A DNA stretch of 21,352 bases from assembly GCA_045604285.1 (NCBI GenBank), contig JAZUNS010000017.1:1-21352 (forward strand), written 5' to 3'. Under the pieces are notes generated by a model that was given only the letters and a program-made list of their open reading frames with translations, ran no database searches and had not been told where the DNA came from. The translations under genes and the position numbers were made by a program. The stretch's first letter is position 1; each line of letters starts with the position of its first letter. Of the stretch, positions 12,936-20,390 are shown piece after piece. The DNA comes from SIG636 sp045604285. GTDB taxonomy: Bacteria; Bacillota; Clostridia; Oscillospirales; CAG-382.

Positions 12936-14113
12936 TATTGTATCCTTCTTTCTTTAAGTATTTGCTGCGTTTTTTCCTCCAGCGCAGCCTTTATATTTAC
13001 ACCACTGTTGTGGGCGTAGTCGTACAGCTCCTCCAATACGGCGCCTAAGGCTTTTCCTTTTACACCTATTGCCGCCGCATCTACGTCAAGCTCCTTTAGC
13101 TGCAGCGGTGCCTTGCCGCTTTTAAGCTTCTCTGCGTATTCTGCATACCCCGTCGGCATGGGCTTTCCCCTTGCGGAACACACCTCGCACACAAGGTCGC
13201 CAAGCTCGGCGCCGTGCCTTCGGTATATCCGTGCAAGCTCTGCCGTGCTTGCTATGCCCTCGCCGTAATACGCCTCTGCCGCCGCCTTTATTGCCCTAAG
13301 AGTGGCGCCGTCGGGCTTAAGCCTTGCGCCGCACTCTGCAGCGCCCTTTATGCTGCCGCCGTATGCCGCCGTAAACACGGCAAGCCTATACTTTGGCATA
13401 TACTGAAAAACGGGGGTGATTTCTCCGTTATAACCGAATACGTGGGGAAAAACAAAGGAAAACCTTTTTATAACCTCGTCCTTACCCGTAGCTATTATCT
13501 GCCTTAGCTCGCCAAATATGCGCTCTGCCGCCAGCGTCTTTATAAGGGGCGCCAGCTTCTCCATAGCCGCTGCGGTGCTTGGCTCCACCTTAAAACCCAG
13601 TCGGGCAGAAAATCTTATGCCCCGCAATATCCGCAGGGCGTCCTCGGCAAACCGCTTTTCCGGCTGACCTACGGTGCGTATAACACCGTTTTTTATGTCC
13701 TGTGCCCCGCCGTAAAAATCCAGCAAGCCCTTTGCCGGGTTGTAAAACATGGCGTTTACCGTAAAATCTCTGCGGGCGGCATCCCGGGCGGGGGAATCCG
13801 TAAAGCAGACCTTATCGGGGTGGCGATAGTCGCTGTAGCCGCTTTCCTTGCGGAAAGTAGTTATCTCTGCCTTAGTGCCGCCAAGTATTACCGTAACGGT
13901 ACCGTGCTTTTTACCCGTGGGGATGACCCTGGCGTCACGGAATATACCCTGCACCTCGTCGGGGGTGGCAGAGGTAGCTATATCGTAGTCCAAGGCAACA
14001 CGCCCCATAAGCGCATCCCTAACACAGCCGCCCACTATATAAGCGCTGTGACCCGACGCCTCTATTCGGCTGATAAGGGCGGCAACCCCCGGTGGAATAA
14101 TAATATCCTTCAT
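12935..14113 (-). CDS. cca: CCA tRNA nucleotidyltransferase / poly(A) polymerase family (class II)
   Basis: A 392-residue enzyme that adds CCA (or part of it) to tRNA 3' ends from CTP and ATP in the cytoplasm. The class II nucleotidyltransferase core is complete. GGCVRD is at residues 28-33 and the metal-binding pair DYD is at 42-44. RRDFTVNAM starts at 114, the template motif EDALR is at 157-161, and RGIRFSARLGF ends near 174. The C-terminal half is helical and binds the tRNA. Length is normal for Firmicutes. The ribosome site is weak (AGGGTG, about 9 bases before the ATG, overlapping the upstream stop), suggesting coupling to the preceding gene 12 bases away. Sequence alone does not separate a full CCA enzyme from an A-adding one. 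Confidence 0.93.
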   Translation of the reverse strand: MKDIIIPPGVAALISRIEASGHSAYIVGGCVRDALMGRVALDYDIATSATPDEVQGIFRDARVIPTGKKHGTVTVILGGTKAEITTFRKESGYSDYRHPDKVCFTDSPARDAARRDFTVNAMFYNPAKGLLDFYGGAQDIKNGVIRTVGQPEKRFAEDALRILRGIRFSARLGFKVEPSTAAAMEKLAPLIKTLAAERIFGELRQIIATGKDEVIKRFSFVFPHVFGYNGEITPVFQYMPKYRLAVFTAAYGGSIKGAAECGARLKPDGATLRAIKAAAEAYYGEGIASTAELARIYRRHGAELGDLVCEVCSARGKPMPTGYAEYAEKLKSGKAPLQLKELDVDAAAIGVKGKALGAVLEELYDYAHNSGVNIKAALEEKTQQILKERRIQ

Positions 14114-14125
14114 AACAACTGCACC

Positions 14126-14521
14126 CTACAACCGCACCCAGTTAAGAACCCAATCCAAAACCAGATACACCTGACCGTCACGCTCCTCAAAGCCGGCAAG
14201 AAGCCCATCTTCTATCCTTTGAAAGCTTTGGGGCGTTTTGATATCCGCAAAGCTTTGCACCAGAGGAAACAGACACCAATAGTGCTGTGTGCCCTGCTCC
14301 TCACCGGGCAGGTACGCCCACGCCTCCTCAGGTCTTTCCGGGGCAACGCCCATTTTGCGAAAAAATGCTGCCGTGGATTTATCCAAGCGGCGCATGCTTT
14401 CTTCGTAATTGCGGCAGGAGGGACAATAGCACAGCTTATATATGTCGTTCCTTTGCCTGTAAAGCGCCCTTGTGGCACTTACGTCAACGTCTACGCTGTT
14501 TTCTCCAAGCTGAAAAAGCAA
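14126..14521 (-). CDS. Conserved-looking hypothetical protein with a Cys cluster
   Basis: A 131-residue soluble protein (136 if the ATG at 14536 is used); family not recognised. The TTG at 14521 is preferred: GGAGGG (14533-14528) lies 6 bases upstream. The ATG at 14536 has no ribosome site and would sit only about 10 bases from the predicted transcript start. A YKLCYCPSCRNY cluster (C-x-C-x2-C, residues 31-36) could bind a metal. The C-terminal half is rich in aromatics (YLVLDWVLNWVRL). It opens a leftward operon with cca and the SGNH lipoprotein. No function is assigned. Confidence 0.7.
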   Translation of the reverse strand: MLFQLGENSVDVDVSATRALYRQRNDIYKLCYCPSCRNYEESMRRLDKSTAAFFRKMGVAPERPEEAWAYLPGEEQGTQHYWCLFPLVQSFADIKTPQSFQRIEDGLLAGFEERDGQVYLVLDWVLNWVRL

Positions 14522-14552
14522 AGCCTTCCCTCCCATTTTTAAAATTGCTTAT

Positions 14553-14581
14553 ATTTTATCATATTGTCACAAAATATGCAA
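14553..14581 (-). promoter_or_regulatory. Promoter for the leftward hypothetical-cca-lipoprotein operon
   Basis: Read on the minus strand, TTGCAT (14581-14576) and TAAAAT (14558-14553) are 17 bases apart, with TGA immediately before the -10 (extended form). The predicted start near 14546 leaves only about 10 bases before the ATG at 14536, which favours the TTG start. Confidence 0.65.
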
Positions 14582-14683
14582 CAAAGATTTTGGCGCTACC
14601 CTTTTTGTGGTATGGTAAAAGGTCAAAATCGGCGCTTTAGCACGCTAATTACCTGCGTTGCCGACGTTTTTTAGCAAAAAGTA

Positions 14684-14712
14684 TTGACACGGGTAGATTT
14701 TTGTGTTAAAAT
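14684..14712 (+). promoter_or_regulatory. Strong sigma-A-type promoter for the serine-hydrolase gene
   Basis: A perfect TTGACA (14684-14689), a 17-base spacer and TAAAAT (14707-14712), with TGT before the -10. It lies about 95 bases before the ATG, leaving a long untranslated leader in which I see no recognised riboswitch. Confidence 0.75.
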
Positions 14713-14805
14713 GCCGTATAAGGTTTAATATGTATTATTGTGTAATTGGCGTAAGGCGGCTTTTTGGTGCCACGCTTTTAACGAGATTTTACAGGAGTAT
14801 TATTG

Positions 14806-16125
14806 ATGAAACTTACTATAATAAGGGCAAGCGCCGTTTTGTTTGTTGCGGCTTTGATTCTCGGCTTTATCGCCGGCGGCGTAAGCTCGGTATTTAATGC
14901 AGAGGTGCAGCAGGGCGCAAGCCGTCCCCCCGTGGTTCTGCAGGGCAGCCCCGATAACAGCGATACGCCGCCCGCAGGTGACGCACCCGTTTCCGATGAC
15001 GATGACAAGCACAACAGCTTAGATATTACCCTTAACGGCAACACCACCCCTTCCGATTCTCCGGACGGTGACAAATTGCTTGGCGGCATTCATCTTCCCG
15101 GTGTTCCCGGTGACCATATTCTTATGGGCAACGGCAACAACAATAACAATAATAACGAAGAGGACGAATCCTCTGCCGAGGATACCACCGAAAGCTCCGT
15201 TGAGGACAGCTCGGTTTCCGAGCCTGAGGAGGATGAAGACCCTTCCGAAAGCGTTCCTCCCGTTGAAGATGATACTACGGAAGAGGATAGCTCCGTTACC
15301 CTGCCCGAGGCAAGCTCCTCTGACATTATCAACACCATTTTAAGCAGACCCTATACCAACGGTATCGACACCTTCGGCAACATATCCTCTGACACCGCCG
15401 CCCTTTATGATGCAATCAAAAGCGGCAGCAACAGATGCTCGTTTATCGCTTACAGAATATCCGACGGCGCTTCTATCACCTATAACGTTGACAGAAACTA
15501 CAGATGTGCTTCTGCCTATAAATCCTTTGCGGCACTTTACGCTTACAAGCAGGCAGCCGCAGGCGTTTACGACCTTAACACCGGCATTAAGTACACCTCT
15601 GCCGACTATTATTCCGGCAGCGGCGTTATTAAAAACAGCCCTTTTGGCACCATTTATACCCTACGCCAGGTTGCCAATTATTCCATAAGATACAGTGATA
15701 ACGCAGGTTTTATCATGCTTCAGCGCTATCTTGACAGGAAGGGTCTTGTGGATTACGCCAAGGAGCTTGGCTGTCCCGGTGCGGATGAATTTCAGTACAC
15801 CTGGCCCGATATTACCGCGCTTGACGCGGCTATATGGTGGGCAGATATCTACGAATTTGCACAAAGCTCCTCCTACGGTGAAGAGCTTTACAGCGTATTC
15901 CTTAACGCAACCCAGCCCAGCATAAAGAAGGGCCTTAACAACGAGCATGCGGTTGCACACAAGAGCGGCAGTATGAGCTATTATTTCCATGACTGCGGCA
16001 TAGTTGAGTCTGAGGACCCCTACATACTTGTGCTTCTTACATACAACCCCAACAATTACTCCAGCGATAATCAGGCATATTTCTCCTCCGTTGTTCAGGA
16101 GATAGACAAAATAATCAATCCGTAA
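14806..16125 (+). CDS. Membrane-anchored serine hydrolase of the beta-lactamase/PBP fold
   Basis: A 439-residue protein. The ATG at 14806 has AGGAG 8 bases upstream; a TTG directly before it is not used. An N-terminal signal anchor (~4-27) is followed by a long acidic low-complexity linker (~28-175) with seven Asn at 111-117 and then many Ser, Glu and Asp. The enzyme domain has all three active-site motifs: SAYK (Ser236, Lys239), SDN (297-299) and KSG (386-388). The omega-loop ExxLN of true class A beta-lactamases is not seen between SDN and ITALDAA. It may therefore be a D,D-peptidase-like or unknown serine hydrolase acting on peptidoglycan. It ends at a strong terminator. A role in beta-lactam resistance is not supported. 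Confidence 0.85.
   Translation: MKLTIIRASAVLFVAALILGFIAGGVSSVFNAEVQQGASRPPVVLQGSPDNSDTPPAGDAPVSDDDDKHNSLDITLNGNTTPSDSPDGDKLLGGIHLPGVPGDHILMGNGNNNNNNNEEDESSAEDTTESSVEDSSVSEPEEDEDPSESVPPVEDDTTEEDSSVTLPEASSSDIINTILSRPYTNGIDTFGNISSDTAALYDAIKSGSNRCSFIAYRISDGASITYNVDRNYRCASAYKSFAALYAYKQAAAGVYDLNTGIKYTSADYYSGSGVIKNSPFGTIYTLRQVANYSIRYSDNAGFIMLQRYLDRKGLVDYAKELGCPGADEFQYTWPDITALDAAIWWADIYEFAQSSSYGEELYSVFLNATQPSIKKGLNNEHAVAHKSGSMSYYFHDCGIVESEDPYILVLLTYNPNNYSSDNQAYFSSVVQEIDKIINP
15136..15156 (+). repeat. Asn-codon microsatellite
   Basis: Seven consecutive AAC/AAT codons in the linker of the serine hydrolase. The mixed codons lower the risk of slippage, but copy number may vary among strains. Confidence 0.7.
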
Positions 16126-16132
16126 TACAATG

Positions 16133-16165
16133 GTGCCGTCGGGCTGTTCCGCCGGCACTATTTTT
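16133..16165 (+). terminator. Intrinsic terminator after the serine-hydrolase gene
   Basis: Ten-base arms GTGCCGTCGG and CCGCCGGCAC pair with one T-C mismatch around a 6-base loop, followed by TATTTTT. It begins 7 bases after the stop codon and ends 15 bases before the next gene's ATG. Confidence 0.85.
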
Positions 16166-16180
16166 GCAAGCGAGGTAGCT

Positions 16181-16519
16181 ATGGGTATTTTTACAAACTT
16201 TAGAAAAGACAAGCCGCCCAAGGACCCCAACAGCGTTAAGTACAAGCGCTGGATGGCAGACAGGCTGAACGAAAAGCACATACGCTACGTTTCAGAGCGC
16301 ACGGGCTATAACGAAAAGATAATAGGCAAGGACGGGTTTATAAGCGTATCCAAAAACGACCTTGTGGTTATGGCAAGCGGTAAGGAGGTTTTTCGTACCC
16401 CTATAGACCAGATGGAGGCTTGGGAGTTTATGAACCTTCAAGGGGTTTCCATTACAGGCTTTGACATAACCGAGGACAGAGTGCGTACCGTACACGCCTA
16501 CTATATTTACCACAGATAG
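16181..16519 (+). CDS. Small hypothetical cytoplasmic protein
   Basis: A 112-residue protein, family not recognised. The ATG at 16181 is preferred over an in-frame start at 16130 because GAGG lies 5 bases upstream and the longer form would translate through the preceding terminator hairpin. The N-terminus is basic (FRKDKPPKDPNSVKYKRW). Residues ~45-112 alternate hydrophobic and polar residues (GFISVSKNDLVVMASGKEVFRTPI), giving a predicted beta-rich fold that ends VRTVHAYYIYHR. No signal peptide or membrane segment is seen. It is squeezed between two terminators, with no clear promoter of its own. Confidence 0.75.
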   Translation: MGIFTNFRKDKPPKDPNSVKYKRWMADRLNEKHIRYVSERTGYNEKIIGKDGFISVSKNDLVVMASGKEVFRTPIDQMEAWEFMNLQGVSITGFDITEDRVRTVHAYYIYHR

Positions 16520-16602
16520 CCGCGGTATAATATGCATCATGCATTTATATTTATGCATTTTATGGTTTTCTCTTAAGTCGTTTTTTTCGGCAATCAGCAT
16601 AG

Positions 16603-16627
16603 CCACCCTAAAAGCAAGGGTGGTTTT
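16603..16627 (+). terminator. Intrinsic terminator after the small hypothetical gene
   Basis: CCACCCT and AGGGTGG form a 7-bp stem with a 7-base loop, followed by TTTT. It lies about 85 bases past the stop codon and separates the small gene from the arginine operon. Confidence 0.7.
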
Positions 16628-16719
16628 AGCCTTATTTTAAGCTGCTTTTACACATTTTGAACAAAAGAAACCCGCCTTTACCCCGCCATTAGGCAATTTT
16701 GCAAAAATATAAGAAAAAT

Positions 16720-16737
16720 ATGCAAAACCTATTGCAT
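16720..16737 (+). promoter_or_regulatory. Candidate operator dyad overlapping the argG -35 element
   Basis: ATGCAA and TTGCAT form a perfect 6-bp inverted repeat with a 6-base spacer; the right arm is the -35 hexamer itself. A regulator bound here would block the promoter. It does not match the ArgR box well, so the link to arginine control is only a guess. Confidence 0.35.
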
Positions 16738-16760
16738 TTTTAATTACATAGCTGTATAAT
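16732..16760 (+). promoter_or_regulatory. Sigma-A-type promoter for the arginine operon
   Basis: TTGCAT (16732-16737), a 17-base spacer and a perfect TATAAT (16755-16760). The predicted start is about 37 bases before the argG ATG, whose GGAGG site lies at 16790-16794. Confidence 0.75.
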
Positions 16761-16803
16761 GTACTCATAATTTTGTATACATTTATTTTGGAGGTATTTT
16801 TAC

Positions 16804-18033
16804 ATGAACAAAGAGAACATCAAAAAAGTAGTCCTTGCGTATTCCGGCGGGCTTGACACATCCATAATTATTCCTTGGCTTAAGGAAAACTACAACAATT
16901 GCGAGGTTATCGCCGTTTCCGGTAACGTTGGCCAGGCAGACGAGCTTGAAGGCCTTGAAGAAAAGGCTATAAAGACCGGCGCTTCCAAGCTTTATATCGA
17001 AGACCTTACCGACGAGTTTGTTGAGGATTTCGTTTTCCCTGCAGTTAAGGCAGGCGCAATATATGAAAACTATTTGCTTGGCACCTCTCTTGCACGTCCC
17101 GTTATCGCAAAGAGATTGGCTGAGATTGCTATTGCCGAAGGCGCTGACGCTATTTGTCACGGCTGTACCGGCAAGGGTAACGACCAGGTTAGATTTGAGC
17201 TGGCTATTAAGGCCTTCGCACCCGATATGCCCATTATCGCTCCTTGGAGAGAGTGGGACATTAAGTCTCGTGAAGAAGAGATAGACTATGCCGAAGCACA
17301 CAACATTCCCCTTAAGATAAACAGAGAAACCAACTACTCTAAGGATAAGAACCTTTGGCACCTTTCCCACGAGGGGCTTGACCTTGAAGATCCCACCAAC
17401 GAGCCTACCTATAACAAGCCCGGTTTTCTTGAAATGGGCGTTTCCCCCGAGATGGCTCCCGATAAGCCTACCTACGTAACTATCCACTTTGAAAAGGGTA
17501 TCCCCACCGCTATCGACGGCGTTGAAATGAAGGGCGCCGACCTTATTGCAAAGCTTAACCGGCTTGGCGGCGAAAACGGCATAGGCCTTCTTGACATCGT
17601 AGAAAACCGTCTTGTTGGTATGAAGTGCCGCGGCGTTTATGAAACCCCCGGCGGTACTATCCTTTACAAGGCACACGAAGTGCTTGAAACCATTTGTCTT
17701 GACAGACAGACCGCACACTATAAGGCACTTGTTGCCCACAAGTTTGCGGAGATTATATATGACGGTCAGTGGTTCTCTCCCCTTTGCAAGGCTATCTGCG
17801 CCTTTGTGGACAGCACCCAGGAAACCGTTACGGGCGACGTTACCCTTAAGCTTTACAAGGGCAACATGATTAACGCCTCCGTAAGCTCTCCCTTCTCTCT
17901 TTACGATCCCGAAATTGCAACCTTTGACGAAGACAACGTATACAACCAGGCTGATTCTGCAGGATTTATCAACCTTTTCGGTCTTCCCATTAAGGTTTGC
18001 GCAAAGATGAGAAAGAAGAACAATTTAGACTAA
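16804..18033 (+). CDS. argG: Argininosuccinate synthase
   Basis: A 409-residue cytoplasmic enzyme that joins citrulline and aspartate, using ATP, to make argininosuccinate. The N-type ATP pyrophosphatase loop AYSGGLDTS is at residues 12-20. The [13 protein letters not shown] segment, typical of ArgG, lies about residues 119-131, and the C-terminal half has the expected [12 protein letters not shown] and DRQTAHYK elements. Length is normal. GGAGG lies 9 bases before the ATG, and a good promoter stands upstream. It is the first gene of an argG-argH-argC-argJ cluster on one strand. No unusual residues were noticed. Confidence 0.97.
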   Translation: MNKENIKKVVLAYSGGLDTSIIIPWLKENYNNCEVIAVSGNVGQADELEGLEEKAIKTGASKLYIEDLTDEFVEDFVFPAVKAGAIYENYLLGTSLARPVIAKRLAEIAIAEGADAICHGCTGKGNDQVRFELAIKAFAPDMPIIAPWREWDIKSREEEIDYAEAHNIPLKINRETNYSKDKNLWHLSHEGLDLEDPTNEPTYNKPGFLEMGVSPEMAPDKPTYVTIHFEKGIPTAIDGVEMKGADLIAKLNRLGGENGIGLLDIVENRLVGMKCRGVYETPGGTILYKAHEVLETICLDRQTAHYKALVAHKFAEIIYDGQWFSPLCKAICAFVDSTQETVTGDVTLKLYKGNMINASVSSPFSLYDPEIATFDEDNVYNQADSAGFINLFGLPIKVCAKMRKKNNLD

Positions 18034-18064
18034 TTGCTTTTATTGACGAAAGGTTTGTATACTT

Positions 18065-19438
18065 ATGGAAAAAATGTGGGCAGGTCGCTTCGGTAAGGAG
18101 CTTGACCGTGAGGCAGACGACTTTAATTCTTCCATACATTTTGACAGCCGTATGTACCGCCAGGATATTAGGGGCTCGGTAAGCCATGCGGAAATGCTGG
18201 CAAAGCAGGGCATTATATCCGAAGAAGACTGCGCCTTGATAACCAAGGGGCTTAAAGAGATACTTGCGGATCTGGAAGAAGGCAGGCTGGATTTTGACCC
18301 CGACGCCGAGGATATACACATGTTTGTGGAATCTGTGCTTACAAAGCGCATTGGCGACGTTGGCAAAAGACTGCACACCGCCCGCAGCCGCAACGACCAG
18401 GTTGCGGTGGACGTAAGACTGTATCTTAGGGACGAGGCAGAGGAAATAACCGCCCTTGTTAAAGAGCTTATCGCCGCCGTTCTGCAGCAGGCAGAGGCTA
18501 ATAAGGACACTATCTGCCCCGGCTACACCCATCTGCAAAGGGCGCAGCCCATTTCCTTCGGTCATCACCTGCTTTGCTACTGCATGATGCTTATTAGAGA
18601 TATAGGCAGACTTGAGGATGCAGTAAAGCGCATGAACAGTTGTCCTTTGGGTAGCTGTGCTTTGGCAGGCACCACCTATGATACCGACCGCAGTTATACT
18701 GCAGCGGCACTGGGCTTTGACGGTTACACCCTTAACAGTATTGACGGTGTTTCCGACCGTGATTTTTGCCTTGAGCTGATGAGCGCATTTTCCATATTGA
18801 TGATGCACCTTTCAAGATTTTCTGAGGAGATTATTTTTTGGTCCTCTTGGGAATGCAAATTTATTGAGCTTGACGACTCTTACACTACCGGCTCCAGCAT
18901 AATGCCCCAGAAGAAAAACCCCGATATGGCAGAGCTTGTAAGGGGTAAAACCGGCAGAGTTTACGGCAACCTGCTGGCGCTGCTTACCACCCTTAAGGGC
19001 TTACCTCTTGCCTACAACAAGGATATGCAGGAGGATAAAGAGGCTGTATTTGACAGCATTGACACCGTTAAAAAATGCCTTAAGGTGTTTGCCCCCATGG
19101 TGCGTACCATGCGTGTGCTGGCTGATAATATGTACGCCGCCGCACAAAAGGGCTTTATCAACGCCACCGACCTGGCAGATTATCTGGTTAAGAAGGGTAT
19201 GCCTTTCCGCACCGCCTATAAGCTTGTAGGACAAGCCGTGGCATATTGTATAGAGAACGGCACCGTTCTTGACAAGCTGAGCCTTGACGTGCTTAAGGGC
19301 TTCTCCGATCTGTTTGAAGAGGACGTTTACGGTGAGATCTCCTTGGAAAGCTGTGTTTCCAAGCGCATCTCCGCAGGCGGCACCGGTCCCGAATCCGTAG
19401 CGGCACAAATAGCCTTTGTGAAGGAGTTTTTAAAGTAA
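18065..19438 (+). CDS. argH: Argininosuccinate lyase
   Basis: A 457-residue cytoplasmic enzyme that splits argininosuccinate into arginine and fumarate. It opens with the typical MWAGRF, has [16 protein letters not shown] near residue 104-119, TPGYTHLQ-like [11 protein letters not shown] near residue 158, and the fumarase/aspartase superfamily signature [12 protein letters not shown] at residues 276-287 that carries the catalytic Ser. Length is standard. AAAGG lies about 11 bases before the ATG. It follows argG by 31 bases with no terminator and precedes argC by 4 bases, so it is cotranscribed. Confidence 0.97.
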   Translation: MEKMWAGRFGKELDREADDFNSSIHFDSRMYRQDIRGSVSHAEMLAKQGIISEEDCALITKGLKEILADLEEGRLDFDPDAEDIHMFVESVLTKRIGDVGKRLHTARSRNDQVAVDVRLYLRDEAEEITALVKELIAAVLQQAEANKDTICPGYTHLQRAQPISFGHHLLCYCMMLIRDIGRLEDAVKRMNSCPLGSCALAGTTYDTDRSYTAAALGFDGYTLNSIDGVSDRDFCLELMSAFSILMMHLSRFSEEIIFWSSWECKFIELDDSYTTGSSIMPQKKNPDMAELVRGKTGRVYGNLLALLTTLKGLPLAYNKDMQEDKEAVFDSIDTVKKCLKVFAPMVRTMRVLADNMYAAAQKGFINATDLADYLVKKGMPFRTAYKLVGQAVAYCIENGTVLDKLSLDVLKGFSDLFEEDVYGEISLESCVSKRISAGGTGPESVAAQIAFVKEFLK

Positions 19439-19442
19439 TACC

Positions 19443-20369
19443 ATGAAAAAAGTGTTTATTGACGGCAGTGCCGGCACTACGGGACTGCGTATATACGAAA
19501 GACTTGAAGGCAGAACGGATATAAGCCTTATAAAGCTTGCCGAGGAGGTTAGAAAAGACCCCGCCGCAAGAAAAGCCGCCCTTAACGAGGCGGATATAGC
19601 CTTCCTTTGCCTGCCGGACGATGCGGCAAGAGAAGCGGTTGCAATGGTTGAAAACCCCAATACGGTTATTCTTGATACCTCCACCGCCCACCGCACAAGC
19701 GATGGCTGGTGCTACGGGTTCCCCGAGCTTTCCGCAGAAAGATGGGAGGCGGTTAAAACCGCCAAGCGCATTGCAGTACCCGGTTGCCACGCAGGCGGAT
19801 TTATCGCTTTGGTTTATCCCCTTGTTGCGGCAGGTATTGTGGATAAGGATGCCCTGCTTTGCTGTCACTCCCTTACGGGCTACAGCGGCGGCGGCAAAAA
19901 GATGATTGCCGAATACGGGGGCAAGGACAGAAACAGCCTGCTTGACGCACCCAGACAGTATGCCCTTACCGCAAGCCACAAGCATCTTAAAGAGATGGCC
20001 TTTGTTACGGGCATAAGCAATTATCCCTCCTTTTGCCCTATCGTAGGCGATTTTTACAGCGGCATGGCGGTTACCGTGCCCTTGTTTAAATCCACGATAA
20101 AGGCCGGTGCCGAGGATATTAAAGAGATTTACCAAAAGCTTTATACCGGCCCCGTTGTTACCTATAAGGAGAACGCCGACGAAGGCGGCTTCTATTCTGC
20201 CCTGGGCCTTGGCGGCAAGGACAGTATGGAGGTTTCCGTTATGGGCTGTGAGGAACGAATTTTGCTTATGGCAAGATACGATAACCTGGGCAAGGGTGCC
20301 TCCGGCGCAGCTTTGGAGTGTATGAACCTTGTTATGGGCTTACCTGCCGAATACGGTCTGACTATATAA
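19443..20369 (+). CDS. argC: N-acetyl-gamma-glutamyl-phosphate reductase, short type
   Basis: A 308-residue cytoplasmic enzyme that reduces N-acetylglutamyl-phosphate to the semialdehyde with NADPH, the third step of ornithine synthesis. The nucleotide-binding start [18 protein letters not shown] is clear. The active-site Cys is 115 in VPGCHAGGF, a form typical of the shorter type 2 ArgC (about 310 residues) rather than the ~345-residue type with NPGC. GYSGGGK (about residue 146) and the late HLKEM segment are also present. It starts 4 bases after argH; the nearest AAGGAG is 17 bases upstream inside argH, so coupling to argH translation is likely. Confidence 0.95.
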   Translation: MKKVFIDGSAGTTGLRIYERLEGRTDISLIKLAEEVRKDPAARKAALNEADIAFLCLPDDAAREAVAMVENPNTVILDTSTAHRTSDGWCYGFPELSAERWEAVKTAKRIAVPGCHAGGFIALVYPLVAAGIVDKDALLCCHSLTGYSGGGKKMIAEYGGKDRNSLLDAPRQYALTASHKHLKEMAFVTGISNYPSFCPIVGDFYSGMAVTVPLFKSTIKAGAEDIKEIYQKLYTGPVVTYKENADEGGFYSALGLGGKDSMEVSVMGCEERILLMARYDNLGKGASGAALECMNLVMGLPAEYGLTI

Positions 20370-20390
20370 ATTTTAAGGAGTTTACCTAAA

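Noticed and set aside
14806..16125. Acquired beta-lactamase resistance gene
   Set aside because: Motifs match the fold, but the deacylating Glu loop is not seen, and the long acidic stalk and strong native-style signals point to a resident wall-associated hydrolase. There are no mobile-element sequences nearby.
16603..16627. AGGGTGG resembling a T-box antiterminator before argG
   Set aside because: The full T-box core (AGGGTGGNACCGCG) is not present; GGGTGG is simply the right arm of a 7-bp terminator stem. No specifier stem or long leader is visible, and the argG promoter lies downstream of it.
16783..17739. Minus-strand open frame of 318 codons opposite argG
   Set aside because: argG is unmistakable on the plus strand. 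The antisense frame has no motif and no promoter or ribosome site.
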